Shown here: one piece after another, positions 10,103-19,357 of the stretch
Layout: every line of letters starts with the position of its first letter
Numbering within the stretch: the first letter of the stretch is position 1
NCBI RefSeq assembly: GCF_003533305.1
Contig: NZ_DOEH01000023.1
Location: 1-64,000, forward strand
Direction: 5' to 3'
Length of the DNA: 64,000 nt
Source of the DNA: Providencia sp.
GTDB taxonomy: Bacteria; Pseudomonadota; Gammaproteobacteria; Enterobacterales; Enterobacteriaceae
Made by a program: the position numbers and the translations under genes
The notes under the pieces: model-generated
The model's input: the letters and a program-made list of their open reading frames with translations, nothing else
The model's database searches: none
Told to the model about the DNA's origin: nothing

Positions 10103-10471
10103 ATGATCAATCCATTATTGTTAAACCAACCACTTCCTGAGCTGTTAAATATTGGCAGCGTGACTAATTTAGGATCTGTGGTTGTCGAAGGCGATCCTCA
10201 AGCAAGTGTTGCGATGATCCATGGTGAACCTACTGATAACTTGAGTTGTGGTATTTTTGCTTGTACCAAAGGTAAATTTAAAATGGTTTATCCATTTGAT
10301 GAAATGGCAACGGTACATGAAGGTTCGGTGAAATTAACGGATGTTAAAACAGGCGTTACTGTGGAATACCATAAAGGCGATTCTTGGTTTGCTGCTAAAG
10401 GCACGGAAGTCTTGTGGGAAATTAACGCTGAACGTTTTGTTAAACACTACCTAGCCTGCGTAAATGCCTAA
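10103..10471 (+). CDS. Small cupin-domain protein (DUF861-like)
   Basis: A 122-residue single-domain cupin. The core CGIFACTKGKFKMVYPFDEMATVHEGSVKLTD followed by EYHKGDSWFAAKGTEVLWEI has the two-motif beta-barrel pattern of the DUF861 or EutQ-like cupins. Such proteins often accompany FAD amine oxidases and aldehyde dehydrogenases; their role is undetermined, possibly substrate handling. The ATG at 10103 sits behind AAGGTG. It lies 61 bp after the oxidoreductase and 28 bp before the dehydrogenase, so the three are one operon. Confidence 0.8.
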   Translation: MINPLLLNQPLPELLNIGSVTNLGSVVVEGDPQASVAMIHGEPTDNLSCGIFACTKGKFKMVYPFDEMATVHEGSVKLTDVKTGVTVEYHKGDSWFAAKGTEVLWEINAERFVKHYLACVNA

Positions 10472-10499
10472 TTAATTTATATCAAGTGGAGTGAAAACG

Positions 10500-11993
10500 A
10501 TGAGCGAGTTAACCCTATTACCGAAAGTAAGTGAATTTCTAAAGCGTCAACATGGACATTTTATCGACGGTTTACCTATTGAGGGCAAGGGGACTGCTTT
10601 TTTTGATGTCGTTAATCCCGCCACTGAACAGGTTATTGCAACCGTAAAAGAAGCAACGTTAACGGAAGTGGATGCGGCAATGAAAGCTGCGCACGTTGCG
10701 CTTAAAGGGATTTGGGCAACGACAACGCCAATGGAGCGAGGTAATTGCCTAAATCGCCTAGCCGATTTGTTGGATGCTAATTTAGAAGAGTTGGCTCAGT
10801 TAGAAACCCTTTGCTCAGGGAAAACCATTCAGCTTTCTCGTTTTTTAGAAGTTGGTTCAGCTGCTCAATTTTTGCGTTATTTTGCAGGGTGGGCGACAAA
10901 AATCAGCGGTGAGACACTCAATGTGTCCTTGCCATCATTTAATGGTGAAAAATATTCTGCGTTTACGCAGCGTGAGCCAGTTGGTGTCGTTGCAGGGATC
11001 ATTCCTTGGAACTTCTCCATTATGATTTCCATCTGGAAACTTGCTGCGGCCTTAACTTGTGGTTGTACGATTGTTTTAAAGCCGAGTGAGTATACGCCAT
11101 TAACTATGCTGAGAGTCGTTGAATTAGCGAAAGAGGCCGGTATTCCTGATGGTGTGATTAATATTATTAATGGTGGTGGCCGAGAAGTTGGACCTGCATT
11201 AATCAATCATCCATTATGTTCGAAAGTGACATTTACGGGCTCTGTACCAACAGGACTTGCCGTTGGCCGAACGGCAATGGAAGGCAAACTAACGCGTGTT
11301 ACCCTTGAGTTGGGTGGAAAAAATGGTGCGGCCTTCTTAGCTGATTTACCCGTTGAAAAAATAGTTAATGGCATCATAGAAGCGGGCTATTTAAATCAAG
11401 GTCAAATTTGTGCCGCGGCAGAACGGTTTTATATTCCCTCTAAATTAATTGATGAAGTACTTGGGCTATTAAAAGCGCGTTTATCGATGATGAAAATTGG
11501 CTCTCCGCTTGATGAAACAACAGAGATGGGACCGTTAGCCAATAAAGCTCATTATGAAAAAATCTTGGGGTTATTTGAAAAGGCTCGCCAAGATGGCAGT
11601 GAAATTATTTATGGTGGTGAGGCTATTGCTGGTGCAGGTTATTTTGTTCCGCCTACGATTATTCGTGCAAATAGCCCTAATGATGTACTAATGAAAGAAG
11701 AAACCTTTGGCCCGGTGGGGACATTTTTAAGTTATGACGACGAAGACGAATTAATTGAACTGATGAATAGTACTCCATTTGGTTTAGCGGCAAGTGTTTG
11801 GACTAACGATTTAAGCAAAGCAATGCGTATGATTTCACGTATTGAAGCTGGTACGGTATGGGTAAATATGCACACGTTTCTTGATCCTGCGGTTCCGTTT
11901 GGCGGTGTTAAATCATCTGGGATAGGGCGTGAATTTGGTAGTGCCTTTATTGAACATTACACTGAATTGAAATCTGTCATGGTGCGCTACTAG
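10500..11993 (+). CDS. NAD(P)-dependent aldehyde dehydrogenase, FeaB-like
   Basis: Oxidises the aldehyde made by the amine oxidase to a carboxylic acid. The 497-residue protein has the full ALDH catalytic set: PWNFS at 169-173 with the Asn of the oxyanion hole, general base Glu270 in LELGGKN, and nucleophile Cys304 in NQGQICAA. Its N terminus and the EPVGVVAGIIPWNF and GTVWVNMHTFLDPAVPFGG segments are closest in my memory to phenylacetaldehyde dehydrogenase FeaB of E. coli, which suggests an aromatic or aliphatic monoaldehyde, but substrate cannot be read from sequence. The ATG at 10500 follows GGAG. It is the last gene of the operon before a terminator. Confidence 0.88.
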   Translation: MSELTLLPKVSEFLKRQHGHFIDGLPIEGKGTAFFDVVNPATEQVIATVKEATLTEVDAAMKAAHVALKGIWATTTPMERGNCLNRLADLLDANLEELAQLETLCSGKTIQLSRFLEVGSAAQFLRYFAGWATKISGETLNVSLPSFNGEKYSAFTQREPVGVVAGIIPWNFSIMISIWKLAAALTCGCTIVLKPSEYTPLTMLRVVELAKEAGIPDGVINIINGGGREVGPALINHPLCSKVTFTGSVPTGLAVGRTAMEGKLTRVTLELGGKNGAAFLADLPVEKIVNGIIEAGYLNQGQICAAAERFYIPSKLIDEVLGLLKARLSMMKIGSPLDETTEMGPLANKAHYEKILGLFEKARQDGSEIIYGGEAIAGAGYFVPPTIIRANSPNDVLMKEETFGPVGTFLSYDDEDELIELMNSTPFGLAASVWTNDLSKAMRMISRIEAGTVWVNMHTFLDPAVPFGGVKSSGIGREFGSAFIEHYTELKSVMVRY

Positions 11994-12024
11994 TCTTAAT
12001 TTTTTAATTTATTGGTTAACTATT

Positions 12025-12053
12025 TCCCGACATTACTGTCGGGATTTTTGTTT
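12025..12053 (+). terminator. Rho-independent terminator of the amine-catabolism operon
   Basis: Perfect 8-bp stem TCCCGACA (12025-12032) and TGTCGGGA (12037-12044), tetraloop, then a T-rich run. It lies 32 bp after the aldehyde dehydrogenase stop. Confidence 0.85.
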
Positions 12054-12122
12054 TACAAATCATGACAGGGACATTTGAATTATCGGCTCTATTATCGATG
12101 CAGCAGGCGGTCGTTAACTTAC

Positions 12123-12791
12123 CTAAAATGAATTATCTTGATGAATGATAAAGCCTGATGAGACTAATTCTGTGCGATTAGAGACGTTAGCCTTGGCGAA
12201 GATATTCCTTAAGTGAGTTTTCACGGTAGAGAGCGATACACCGAGCAATAATGCGATGCGCTTGTTGCTAGCACCTTCTCGAACTAAGTGAATAATTTCT
12301 TGCTCTTTTGGGGTATAAGAAACTAAAGAGTCAGGTAATACATCAAAAGTCATCAATTCGGCAACGGGGAGGATGGCATTCAATCTCATCACTTCTTGCT
12401 GTGTAAACGGGCAATCTCTTAATACTGAAATTCCTGCGATGATTTTATTTTTTCGTCGAATGAAAATTTCTGCCATATCCGTTAAGTTGTTTGGTTGCAT
12501 GAAATCATGAAAAAAGGCCTGATTTTGTTGTTTCATTTCAGGGCCCATTCTTACCAAGCGTAGATCGTCACCTCGAAAATTATCCGGATGCAATGGATCC
12601 AGCTGATGAAAGTATTTTAAATAATCCTGATGCATACGAGGCGGGATACCATAAAGCACATGATTATTTGGTTGCCAGTGTTCATTGACAAGATAATAAA
12701 CCGACGCCGAAATTGGAATAATATGCGCAATGGTATTTAAGCAACAGTCGATCAATGTTTTTTGATGATGGCTAAATGGGATTGAAATCAT
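12123..12791 (-). CDS. LuxR-family transcriptional regulator
   Basis: A second regulator of the same class, 222 residues, with a C-terminal helix-turn-helix (YTPKEQEIIHLVREG, SLSTVKTHLRNIF) at about 160-215. The N-terminal domain (about 1-150) is not a receiver and is unlike that of the 249-residue regulator at 7681-8430, so the two are not recent duplicates. It is divergent from the APC permease and convergent with the catabolic operon, so it probably controls the permease, its own gene, or both. The start is ATG at 12791. Confidence 0.83.
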   Translation of the reverse strand: MISIPFSHHQKTLIDCCLNTIAHIIPISASVYYLVNEHWQPNNHVLYGIPPRMHQDYLKYFHQLDPLHPDNFRGDDLRLVRMGPEMKQQNQAFFHDFMQPNNLTDMAEIFIRRKNKIIAGISVLRDCPFTQQEVMRLNAILPVAELMTFDVLPDSLVSYTPKEQEIIHLVREGASNKRIALLLGVSLSTVKTHLRNIFAKANVSNRTELVSSGFIIHQDNSF

Positions 12792-13191
12792 TATATGCCC
12801 TTGGGTATCGTTATATCACTATCATGCCGCGAATAATCGTTAACATAAAATAAACATGTTAATAACGTGAGCTCGATTACACAATTTGAAACTGGTTATT
12901 TTACAGAAAAACCTGTTTCTCTGCGATTAGGTATATTTTGCGGATTATTTATTAATATATTAATGATGTGATTGTTTGTTATATATTGATATCTAATTAA
13001 TTATTTGTTTTTTGGAATATGTGGTAGGTACTTTTTGTATTGAATTAATAGCTAGTCCCCTCTCTCTGGGTATCGTTCTTTAGGACGATAGCGACATGTT
13101 TGTGCTTATTTCTATAGTGAGTAATTAATTACTATATTTTTACAATTAATTTACAATTGTTGCGGTGTTCTGAAAAAGAGAGGGATACAAA
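12792..13191. promoter_or_regulatory. Divergent promoter region, regulator and permease
   Basis: A 400-bp AT-rich region without a gene. Near the permease side, 13071-13090 forms a hairpin with a 6-bp perfect outer stem (TATCGT with ACGATA), which may lie in the permease leader. No CRP or FNR consensus was recognised. Confidence 0.35.
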
Positions 13192-14685
13192 ATGAATTTA
13201 TCCTCAAAACTATCATCACATATTGAAAAAGGTAAAGTTGGCTTTCCCACTACATTGGCGAGTTCTGTGGGAGTCATCATGGCCAGCCCTGTTATTTTAA
13301 CCGTTACCAGTGGTTTTGGTATTGGGGGCGACACCTTTGCTTTAGCCGTATTATTGAGTTTTATTATGATGCAGGCTCAGTTAACGACATTTTCTGAAGC
13401 TGCTGCAATTTTACCAACTTCAGGCTCAGTGTATGACTATATCTCATGTGGTATGGGGCGATTTTGGGCAATCACTGGGGCGTTGTCTGCTTATCTCATC
13501 GTGCATGTTTTTGCTGGAACGGCAGAAACTATTCTTTCAGGTATTATGGCACTGGTGAATTTTGAGAGCCTTAATACAGTATTGGAAACCAATAATTCGT
13601 CTTGGATGGTTGGTGTTGGGTTAGTGATTGCATTTGGGCTGTTAAATGCTTTTGGTATTGAAGCGTTTGGTAAAGTGGAAGTGGTACTGACCTTTGCGAT
13701 GTGGAGTACCTTGGTTATTTTCAGTCTTTGTGGATTACTGATGCCATTTCATGTTTCTGTGGATGGCTGGTTTGGGCAAGAATTGAATATTTCCGACCCA
13801 TCTCTCGTATTAAGTTTTATCGGTATGGCGATGTTCATGTTTGTGGGGTGTGAGCTAGTCACTCCAATGGCACCCGAAATTAAAAATTCAGCGAAAGTGA
13901 TCCCACGAGCGATGACGATAGGATTATTCGGTGTAGCGACCTGTATGTTTTTATTTGGTGCCGCGTTAACCAATCAAGTCGAAAATGTCATTGTAGATCC
14001 TCAAAGTCACACGAGTTTGTTGGAAACGCCGATGGCGATACCTGCATTTGCAGGGCAAGTGATGGGCGACTTTGGTAAATATTGGATAGGTATTGCATTA
14101 TTATTAGCTGGCGGTGCGACGATCAATACGTTAATGGCTGCTGTGCCTCGTATTTTATATGGTATGGCACTTGATGGGGCATTGCCGCGTATCTTTGCTT
14201 ATCTGCATCCACGTTTTAAAACGCCTGTATTTGGTATTTTAGTAGCAGTGCTGATTCCTTGTTTACATGCATTTGCAATTCAAGGGGATTTGGATCGTAT
14301 CATTCCTCTTGTTTTAGCGGCGGTTTGTTCTTGGGGAACGGCTTACTTATTGGTAACGATCTCTGTTGTGCTATTACGTATTCGACGCCCTGACTTACAC
14401 CGTGCATACCGTTCACCCTTCTTTCCATTACCACAAATTATTTCCAGTGTAGGGATTATCATTGCCATTATTTATATCACGCCACCGGGTATGAATAAGT
14501 CAGATGTTTATGTGCCTTTTGCGATTATGTTAGGGCTGACAGCGAGTTATGCATTGATTTGGACGGTTTTTGTACAAAAAGTGAATCCATTTAAACCCGT
14601 TGATGTTGAATTAGTGCTTTCAAATTCGTTTTCTGATGAAGAATTAGAGGGGGTACAACTTGAACCATTACGCAATCTCGCCTAA
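13192..14685 (+). CDS. APC-superfamily amino acid/amine permease
   Basis: Predicted inner-membrane transporter of 497 residues with about twelve hydrophobic segments and the APC N-terminal pattern: a first helix around 20-45 broken by small residues (SSVGVIMASPVILTVTSGFGIGG), where the family binds its amine substrate. The conserved EAAAILPTSGSVYDY loop follows. Close position to the amine oxidase operon suggests import of the same amine or amino acid, by analogy with puuP beside puuBC; this is inference. A strong GAGAGGG site precedes the ATG. The next gene overlaps its end. Confidence 0.85.
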   Translation: MNLSSKLSSHIEKGKVGFPTTLASSVGVIMASPVILTVTSGFGIGGDTFALAVLLSFIMMQAQLTTFSEAAAILPTSGSVYDYISCGMGRFWAITGALSAYLIVHVFAGTAETILSGIMALVNFESLNTVLETNNSSWMVGVGLVIAFGLLNAFGIEAFGKVEVVLTFAMWSTLVIFSLCGLLMPFHVSVDGWFGQELNISDPSLVLSFIGMAMFMFVGCELVTPMAPEIKNSAKVIPRAMTIGLFGVATCMFLFGAALTNQVENVIVDPQSHTSLLETPMAIPAFAGQVMGDFGKYWIGIALLLAGGATINTLMAAVPRILYGMALDGALPRIFAYLHPRFKTPVFGILVAVLIPCLHAFAIQGDLDRIIPLVLAAVCSWGTAYLLVTISVVLLRIRRPDLHRAYRSPFFPLPQIISSVGIIIAIIYITPPGMNKSDVYVPFAIMLGLTASYALIWTVFVQKVNPFKPVDVELVLSNSFSDEELEGVQLEPLRNLA

Positions 14686-15286
14686 ATATTCATTTTGGCA
14701 AAAAATAGGTTTATTGGGTAAGAAACGTCTACCAATAGGTTATCAAGCAGGTTTAACCTTAAATAAGGTAGAACGAGATGTTTCATCTTACCAATGTGAA
14801 TTTGCATTGGGAGGGGGAGCGCTAGCGGTGCTTCTCATTAAACCACAAGACGAACTGATTATCGAAGTGACTGAACGTGTCAAAACATTATTTATGGCTT
14901 TTATTGTTTATAGTCATTTTACGGTCTCTGGGGCTTGTGATAATACGATTGAAGCGCGTATTAATGTTAAGACGACAGGAAGTATGCGTAAGAAATCGAT
15001 ACGCTATGTTTCCAAACAGGTTGATGGATTAGCGATTATTGATTTACTAAATGAATATCCCATTATTCAACAGACGCTTGAAGAATTGGATTTTAATTAT
15101 TGTCATATTGAACTTAAAGATGGTTTTTGGCGTTGTGTGATAGAGCCTTTCACCGCCTCTGAAATGGTGAGTCGAATACCGGCAACGCGTCGGTATTTAC
15201 GATTAACTCAACAGCAACGTCATCGCTTACTCAGTGCATTGCAGCTTGTTAGTCAATTGATGAGAAAAAGATTCCCAACATATTGA
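14660..15286 (+). CDS. Hypothetical protein, DUF3156-like
   Basis: A 208-residue soluble protein of unknown function. I associate it tentatively with DUF3156, a small family found beside APC permeases. Visible features are a basic N terminus ([19 protein letters not shown]), a mixed alpha/beta middle, and a C terminus rich in Arg and Leu ([20 protein letters not shown]). It starts at an unusual TTG (14660) inside the permease gene, supported by a GAGGGGG ribosome site, and overlaps it by 26 bp, so translation is probably coupled. The overlap suggests a job linked to the transporter. Confidence 0.65.
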   Translation: MNHYAISPKYSFWQKIGLLGKKRLPIGYQAGLTLNKVERDVSSYQCEFALGGGALAVLLIKPQDELIIEVTERVKTLFMAFIVYSHFTVSGACDNTIEARINVKTTGSMRKKSIRYVSKQVDGLAIIDLLNEYPIIQQTLEELDFNYCHIELKDGFWRCVIEPFTASEMVSRIPATRRYLRLTQQQRHRLLSALQLVSQLMRKRFPTY

Positions 15287-15387
15287 ATTTAATGTCAAAT
15301 AATATCGTGAAGCTGAATTTTCACTTTTATGACAATCACCTTCATGATTATCATTTTTATAATAATTATATTTTTATCGACATAAAA

Positions 15388-15405
15388 GCGTCATCCAACT
15401 GTCAT
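15388..15405 (+). promoter_or_regulatory. Pho box upstream of phoA
   Basis: GCGTCATCCAACTGTCAT carries two 7-bp PhoB half-sites (GCGTCAT, CTGTCAT) separated by four bases, against the consensus CTGTCATAWAWCTGTCAY. It lies about 75 bp before the phoA start, the expected place for phosphate-starvation control. Confidence 0.8.
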
Positions 15406-15480
15406 TTGGTTCCTTTAGGATGCTTGTCATTATTCGAAGCAGTTACTTCTTTATCTTCTTTTATTGGCAAGGAAACAGTT

Positions 15481-16920
15481 ATGACAGGTAATTTTATGAA
15501 ATCTATTTTGGCCGTCACTGTAAGTGCATTGATTTTAGGTAGTGTTATTCCTGCGGTTGCTGCCGAAAAAAATGATGCAGTTTCTGAAAACCGCGCAGCA
15601 CAAGGTGATATTACAAAGTTTGGTGGCGCTCGACGCCTTGCAACAGAACAAACTGACATCATGAAAGCGGCACTTCATAACGGACAAGCAAAAAATGTTA
15701 TTTTGTTTATTGGTGATGGAATGGGCGACTCAGAAATTACTGTCGCACGTAATTATGCAGAGGGCGCGAGTGGTTTCTTTAAAGGAATCGATGCGTTACC
15801 TATTACAGGCCAATATACGCATTATGCGTTAGATAAAAAAACGCAAAAACCTGATTATGTTACAGATTCTGCTGCCTCTGCTACATCATGGTCTTCTGGT
15901 GTTAAAACCTATAACGGTGCATTAGGCATTGATGTTTTTGGTAAAGATCACGAAACCTTAATTGAGATTGCTAAGCGTCACGGTAAAGCAACAGGTAACG
16001 TGACAACATCTGAAATTCAAGATGCTACACCAGCAGCGCAGTTTTCTCATGTGTCAGGCCGCAAATGTTATGGACCAGAAGAAACAACTGAGAAATGCGC
16101 CACGAATGCGTTAGAAAATGGTGGTCGTGGTTCTATCTCTGAACAGTTATTAGTGACACGTGCTGATGTAACTTTAGGCGGCGGTGCTAAAAGTTTTACA
16201 CAGCAAGCTAAAGCTGGTGATTACAAAGGTAAAACGCTAGAACAGCAAGCTGTCGAGCGTGGATATAACATTGTTCGTGATGCGAAATCGTTGGACGCTA
16301 TCAAAGAAGCTAACCAAAACAAACCTGTTTTAGGTTTATTTCATGACGGCAATATGACTGTAGCTTGGGAAGGTCCAAAAGCAATTTATCAAGGCAACTT
16401 GAAAAATGAACCGTTGGAATGTAAACCAAATCCAAAATTAAACCCTGATGCACCTACATTGGCACAAATGACTGAAAAAGCGATCAATTTGTTAGAAGTC
16501 AATCCAAATGGTTTCTTCTTACAAGTAGAAAGTGCTTCTATCGATAAGCAAGATCATAAAGCGAATCCATGCGGTCAAATCGGTGAAACGGTTGCCCTTG
16601 ATCAAGCTGTACAAGTAGGCTTAGATTTCGCTAAGAAACACGGTGATACATTGGTTATCGTTACAGCTGACCATTCACATTCAAGCCAAATTATTCCTGA
16701 AGGAACGAAATCAACAGGTTTGACTCAAGCGCTAATCACTAAAGATGGTTCGGTGATGGTGGTGAACTACGGTAACTCTGAAGAAGATGATTCACAGGAA
16801 CACACTGGTGCTCAATTGCGAGTTGCTGCATATGGTCCACATGCTGCTAACGTGATGGGTCTAACTGACCAAACAGATTTATTCTTTACCATGCGCGATG
16901 CGATGGGATTGAAACAGTAA
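15481..16920 (+). CDS. phoA: Periplasmic alkaline phosphatase
   Basis: Secreted Zn/Mg phosphomonoesterase that releases phosphate in the periplasm. The 479-residue precursor has a signal peptide (basic start, hydrophobic 8-24, cleavage after AVAA near 28). Active-site features are [13 protein letters not shown] (73-85) for metal binding and [11 protein letters not shown] with nucleophile Ser130. Later metal ligands are in [16 protein letters not shown] and [10 protein letters not shown], and the C-terminal [16 protein letters not shown] block is present. The ATG at 15481 follows AAGGA; an in-frame TTG at 15283 would add 66 residues and bury the signal peptide, so it was rejected. Length matches E. 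coli PhoA (471). Confidence 0.94.
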   Translation: MTGNFMKSILAVTVSALILGSVIPAVAAEKNDAVSENRAAQGDITKFGGARRLATEQTDIMKAALHNGQAKNVILFIGDGMGDSEITVARNYAEGASGFFKGIDALPITGQYTHYALDKKTQKPDYVTDSAASATSWSSGVKTYNGALGIDVFGKDHETLIEIAKRHGKATGNVTTSEIQDATPAAQFSHVSGRKCYGPEETTEKCATNALENGGRGSISEQLLVTRADVTLGGGAKSFTQQAKAGDYKGKTLEQQAVERGYNIVRDAKSLDAIKEANQNKPVLGLFHDGNMTVAWEGPKAIYQGNLKNEPLECKPNPKLNPDAPTLAQMTEKAINLLEVNPNGFFLQVESASIDKQDHKANPCGQIGETVALDQAVQVGLDFAKKHGDTLVIVTADHSHSSQIIPEGTKSTGLTQALITKDGSVMVVNYGNSEEDDSQEHTGAQLRVAAYGPHAANVMGLTDQTDLFFTMRDAMGLKQ

Positions 16921-16947
16921 TACCAACCCTGTAGTACATATAGTACA

Positions 16948-16983
16948 AATTCTCCGTGACAGGATGTTACGGAGAATTTTTTA
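16948..16983 (+). terminator. Rho-independent terminator of phoA
   Basis: Stem AATTCTCCGT (16948-16957) with ACGGAGAATT (16969-16978), then a run of T. It ends the phoA transcript. Confidence 0.85.
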
Positions 16984-17132
16984 TTTATGGTTTATATTTA
17001 TTTATAATTTATATAAGTCACCAGTACTTCTTCCTTCTAGTTGCTGGTGTTTTTTTATTGGACACTTTAGCTGCAAATTGAGTGAAATTATTTCAAAAAA
17101 TTAAGATTGAATTTTGCTAAAAACGAGATATG

Positions 17133-17151
17133 ATTGATAATCATTATCATT
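17133..17151. promoter_or_regulatory. Fur box
   Basis: ATTGATAATCATTATCATT contains the perfect 6-1-6 palindrome GATAAT-C-ATTATC at its centre (17136-17148), almost the full Fur consensus. It ends 17 bp before the ATG of the next gene, so iron repression of that gene is expected. Confidence 0.8.
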
Positions 17152-17168
17152 TAATAGGTTGAATCGCT

Positions 17169-17432
17169 ATGCCAACTACTCTCTCAAAAGCAACTGGTTT
17201 AAGGCGTATAGGCGCAGGTATATGGGGTGTTTTCACCGTAATATTGTTGAGCATTGCATATTTGCTCAGCAGCATCGGGTTAGAAAACCTAAAAATCGTA
17301 ATGATAGTGATGATGGTTGCAACTGCGGGAATGCTATTTAATCGTGGTTCTCGACGATTACTGATTATTCCTGCTGTTATTTCATTACTGTGCTTTTTAA
17401 TTGCTTTTGTCTTACAGAGCTCAGCACCCTAG
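17169..17432 (+). CDS. Small Fur-controlled inner-membrane protein of unknown function
   Basis: An 87-residue protein that I do not recognise. It has a short basic N terminus (ATGLRRIG), two adjacent hydrophobic segments at about 18-38 and 41-57, a cytoplasmic-type basic turn (NRGSRR, 58-63) and a third hydrophobic segment at 64-83. Three membrane passes are therefore likely. The ATG follows AGG at close range and lies immediately downstream of the Fur box at 17133-17151. No partner gene is adjacent: phoA with its terminator lies before it and rsmC is on the other strand. A role in iron homeostasis is inferred only from the operator. Confidence 0.65.
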   Translation: MPTTLSKATGLRRIGAGIWGVFTVILLSIAYLLSSIGLENLKIVMIVMMVATAGMLFNRGSRRLLIIPAVISLLCFLIAFVLQSSAP

Positions 17433-17798
17433 TACATAAACAAAGAGAATTAGGTATTAGAAAGAATATTAGAAATCAAGAATGAATTATCCAATTTTAA
17501 TGTTAAGAGCTGTATATCGGTAAGAATATATTGGTGCAAAATAGAAACTTGAATTATAGGGTTCTTGCTCACTAGAGTTTGTAGCTTATTGAATCCGTTG
17601 TTTTATAACCCTTCAATGATATGTAGTTAAAAACATACTGTTTATTAGTAATCAAATGTCTACAACTTATTTATAAACAAATAAAATGGTATATAAGTAT
17701 TGCTGTTTACTTATCTCGATGTATTTATCGTAAAAATAATGGCCAGCGTATAAAGCTGACCACTTAAGTATTTAATGATAATTAAAAATGTGTATTGA
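17433..17798. other. Gene-less AT-rich stretch between the small membrane protein and rsmC
   Basis: About 365 bp lying between the 3' ends of two converging genes. No coding frame, strong terminator or recognisable repeat was seen. Confidence 0.4.
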
Positions 17799-18812
17799 TT
17801 AGCGCTTGGTTGATTGGTAAACCTTGAATTTACCTGTTTTAGCTAGTAGTTCATGACCGCCAAAGGCTTTATCTAATAGTTCAGGGTAGGGTAAGAAAGC
17901 ATTGGCTACAATACGGAAATGGCCACCTTTTTTTAGGTACTTAGGTGCTTGTAAGATCATCGCTTCTACCGCGCTATAGCTCGTATTCAAACCATCATGG
18001 AAAGGTGGGTTTGACAATATCCAATCAAATTTATCATCGATATCAGAATACACATCACTGGCGAGCACTTTACCGGTGAGTTTATTTGCTTCAAGAGTTG
18101 CAATTGAAGAGGCGATAGCGGATGCACTCACATCACTTAAGGTTAGCGTAACATCTGGGTTTTGTGTCCCAATTACGGCGGCTAATACGCCATTACCACA
18201 GGCAATATCGAGTATATTACCGCTCATTGGGTTAGTTAGAGTCGAGAGCAGTAAATCACTACCAATATCGAGTTCTTCATGACTAAATACACCTGGAAGA
18301 GCATGAATTTTGACGTTATCAATTTGATAACCGCGCCACCAGCGCTTAATATCAAAAGTAGTCGGCTGTTCTAATTCTCCATGATATAGACCACAGCGCC
18401 GAGCAGAGTCAATTTTTTGCAGTGTTGAGATGCCTTCCATGATGGATTCAGCACTTTTAACGCCACTCCGGTTTTCACCGACGACAAAAATTTGGCTACC
18501 AGCAGCAAGATGCGTACAAAGGTCATCTAATTGAAAACATGCTTCTTGCTTATTTTTTGGCCAGTAATAGATTAAGGTATCACAAGGCTGGATAAATTCT
18601 GCGGGAGTTGTTGCAGAAAAAAGTGCATTATCACCGATTAACGGCTGTAAATTTTTCCAGCGATGGAACTGGTTAGTGAGAACACGTACACTTGCGGCTT
18701 CAAGAATAGCGGCAAATTCATCCTGAATGTCACCAGCCAAAATGACATGACGATCGGTAAAATGTTCGAGATGGCGTTGTAAAACTTCGCTGGCAGGTGT
18801 CAGTAATGACAT
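17799..18812 (-). CDS. rsmC: 16S rRNA m2G1207 methyltransferase
   Basis: Methylates G1207 of 16S rRNA in the 30S subunit using S-adenosylmethionine. The 337-residue protein matches RsmC length. The degenerate N-terminal half is followed by a C-terminal Rossmann methyltransferase with the SAM motif NILDIACGNGVLAA and the N6/N2-methyltransferase signature SNPPFHDG. It is divergent from holD with 134 bp between, the arrangement seen in E. coli. Confidence 0.93.
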   Translation of the reverse strand: MSLLTPASEVLQRHLEHFTDRHVILAGDIQDEFAAILEAASVRVLTNQFHRWKNLQPLIGDNALFSATTPAEFIQPCDTLIYYWPKNKQEACFQLDDLCTHLAAGSQIFVVGENRSGVKSAESIMEGISTLQKIDSARRCGLYHGELEQPTTFDIKRWWRGYQIDNVKIHALPGVFSHEELDIGSDLLLSTLTNPMSGNILDIACGNGVLAAVIGTQNPDVTLTLSDVSASAIASSIATLEANKLTGKVLASDVYSDIDDKFDWILSNPPFHDGLNTSYSAVEAMILQAPKYLKKGGHFRIVANAFLPYPELLDKAFGGHELLAKTGKFKVYQSTKR

Positions 18813-18946
18813 ATTCTGTCAATCTCCTAAAATGATAAATAATTCACGCTACCTTACCAGAAAATAGAGAAATAGCATTGCTCTGTTGGCGCTATTAATC
18901 CCCTTTGATAAGATGTGGTTGTTAATAAATAGCGACTGGAAGAAAA

Positions 18947-19357
18947 ATGACACGACGCGACAAGCTTTTAGAGCAAATGGGGATCACTCAATGGGTGGTG
19001 AGAAATCCGACTGTGCTTCGCGGTGAACGTGGTGTAAGGATACCAGAATCGACTAAGCTTATTATTATTACTGATGAGAACCTTGATTTAAATAGCCGTT
19101 TGCTAAAAGATATTTTTTTGACAATGAATGTCTCTTCGGCAGATGTGGTTTGTATTAATTCAGAGCAGCTAAACTTAATTCCAACACCAATAACAATTCC
19201 TTGTTGGACACTCGGTAGTGAAGCTCAGCCTGAAGGTTCAAAAATCACGTTTATTTCACCTGTTTTGTCTGAGTTGATGGTAAGTCGTGACGCTAAACAG
19301 GCACTATGGAAACAAATTTATCAAAATGATGAAAATTTCAACACTAAAACAATCTGA
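18947..19357 (+). CDS. holD: DNA polymerase III psi subunit
   Basis: Psi joins the clamp loader to SSB through chi (HolC). The 136-residue protein has the length of E. coli HolD (137) and its N-terminal chi-binding segment (DKLLEQMGITQWVVRNPTVLRGE) aligns to LQQLGITQW of E. coli. The remainder is poorly conserved, as normal for this subunit. It overlaps the start of rimI, the usual enterobacterial coupling. Confidence 0.9.
   Translation: MTRRDKLLEQMGITQWVVRNPTVLRGERGVRIPESTKLIIITDENLDLNSRLLKDIFLTMNVSSADVVCINSEQLNLIPTPITIPCWTLGSEAQPEGSKITFISPVLSELMVSRDAKQALWKQIYQNDENFNTKTI

Noticed and set aside
15283-15480. 66-residue N-terminal extension of PhoA from a TTG
   Set aside because: It would include the Pho box and promoter and bury the signal peptide.
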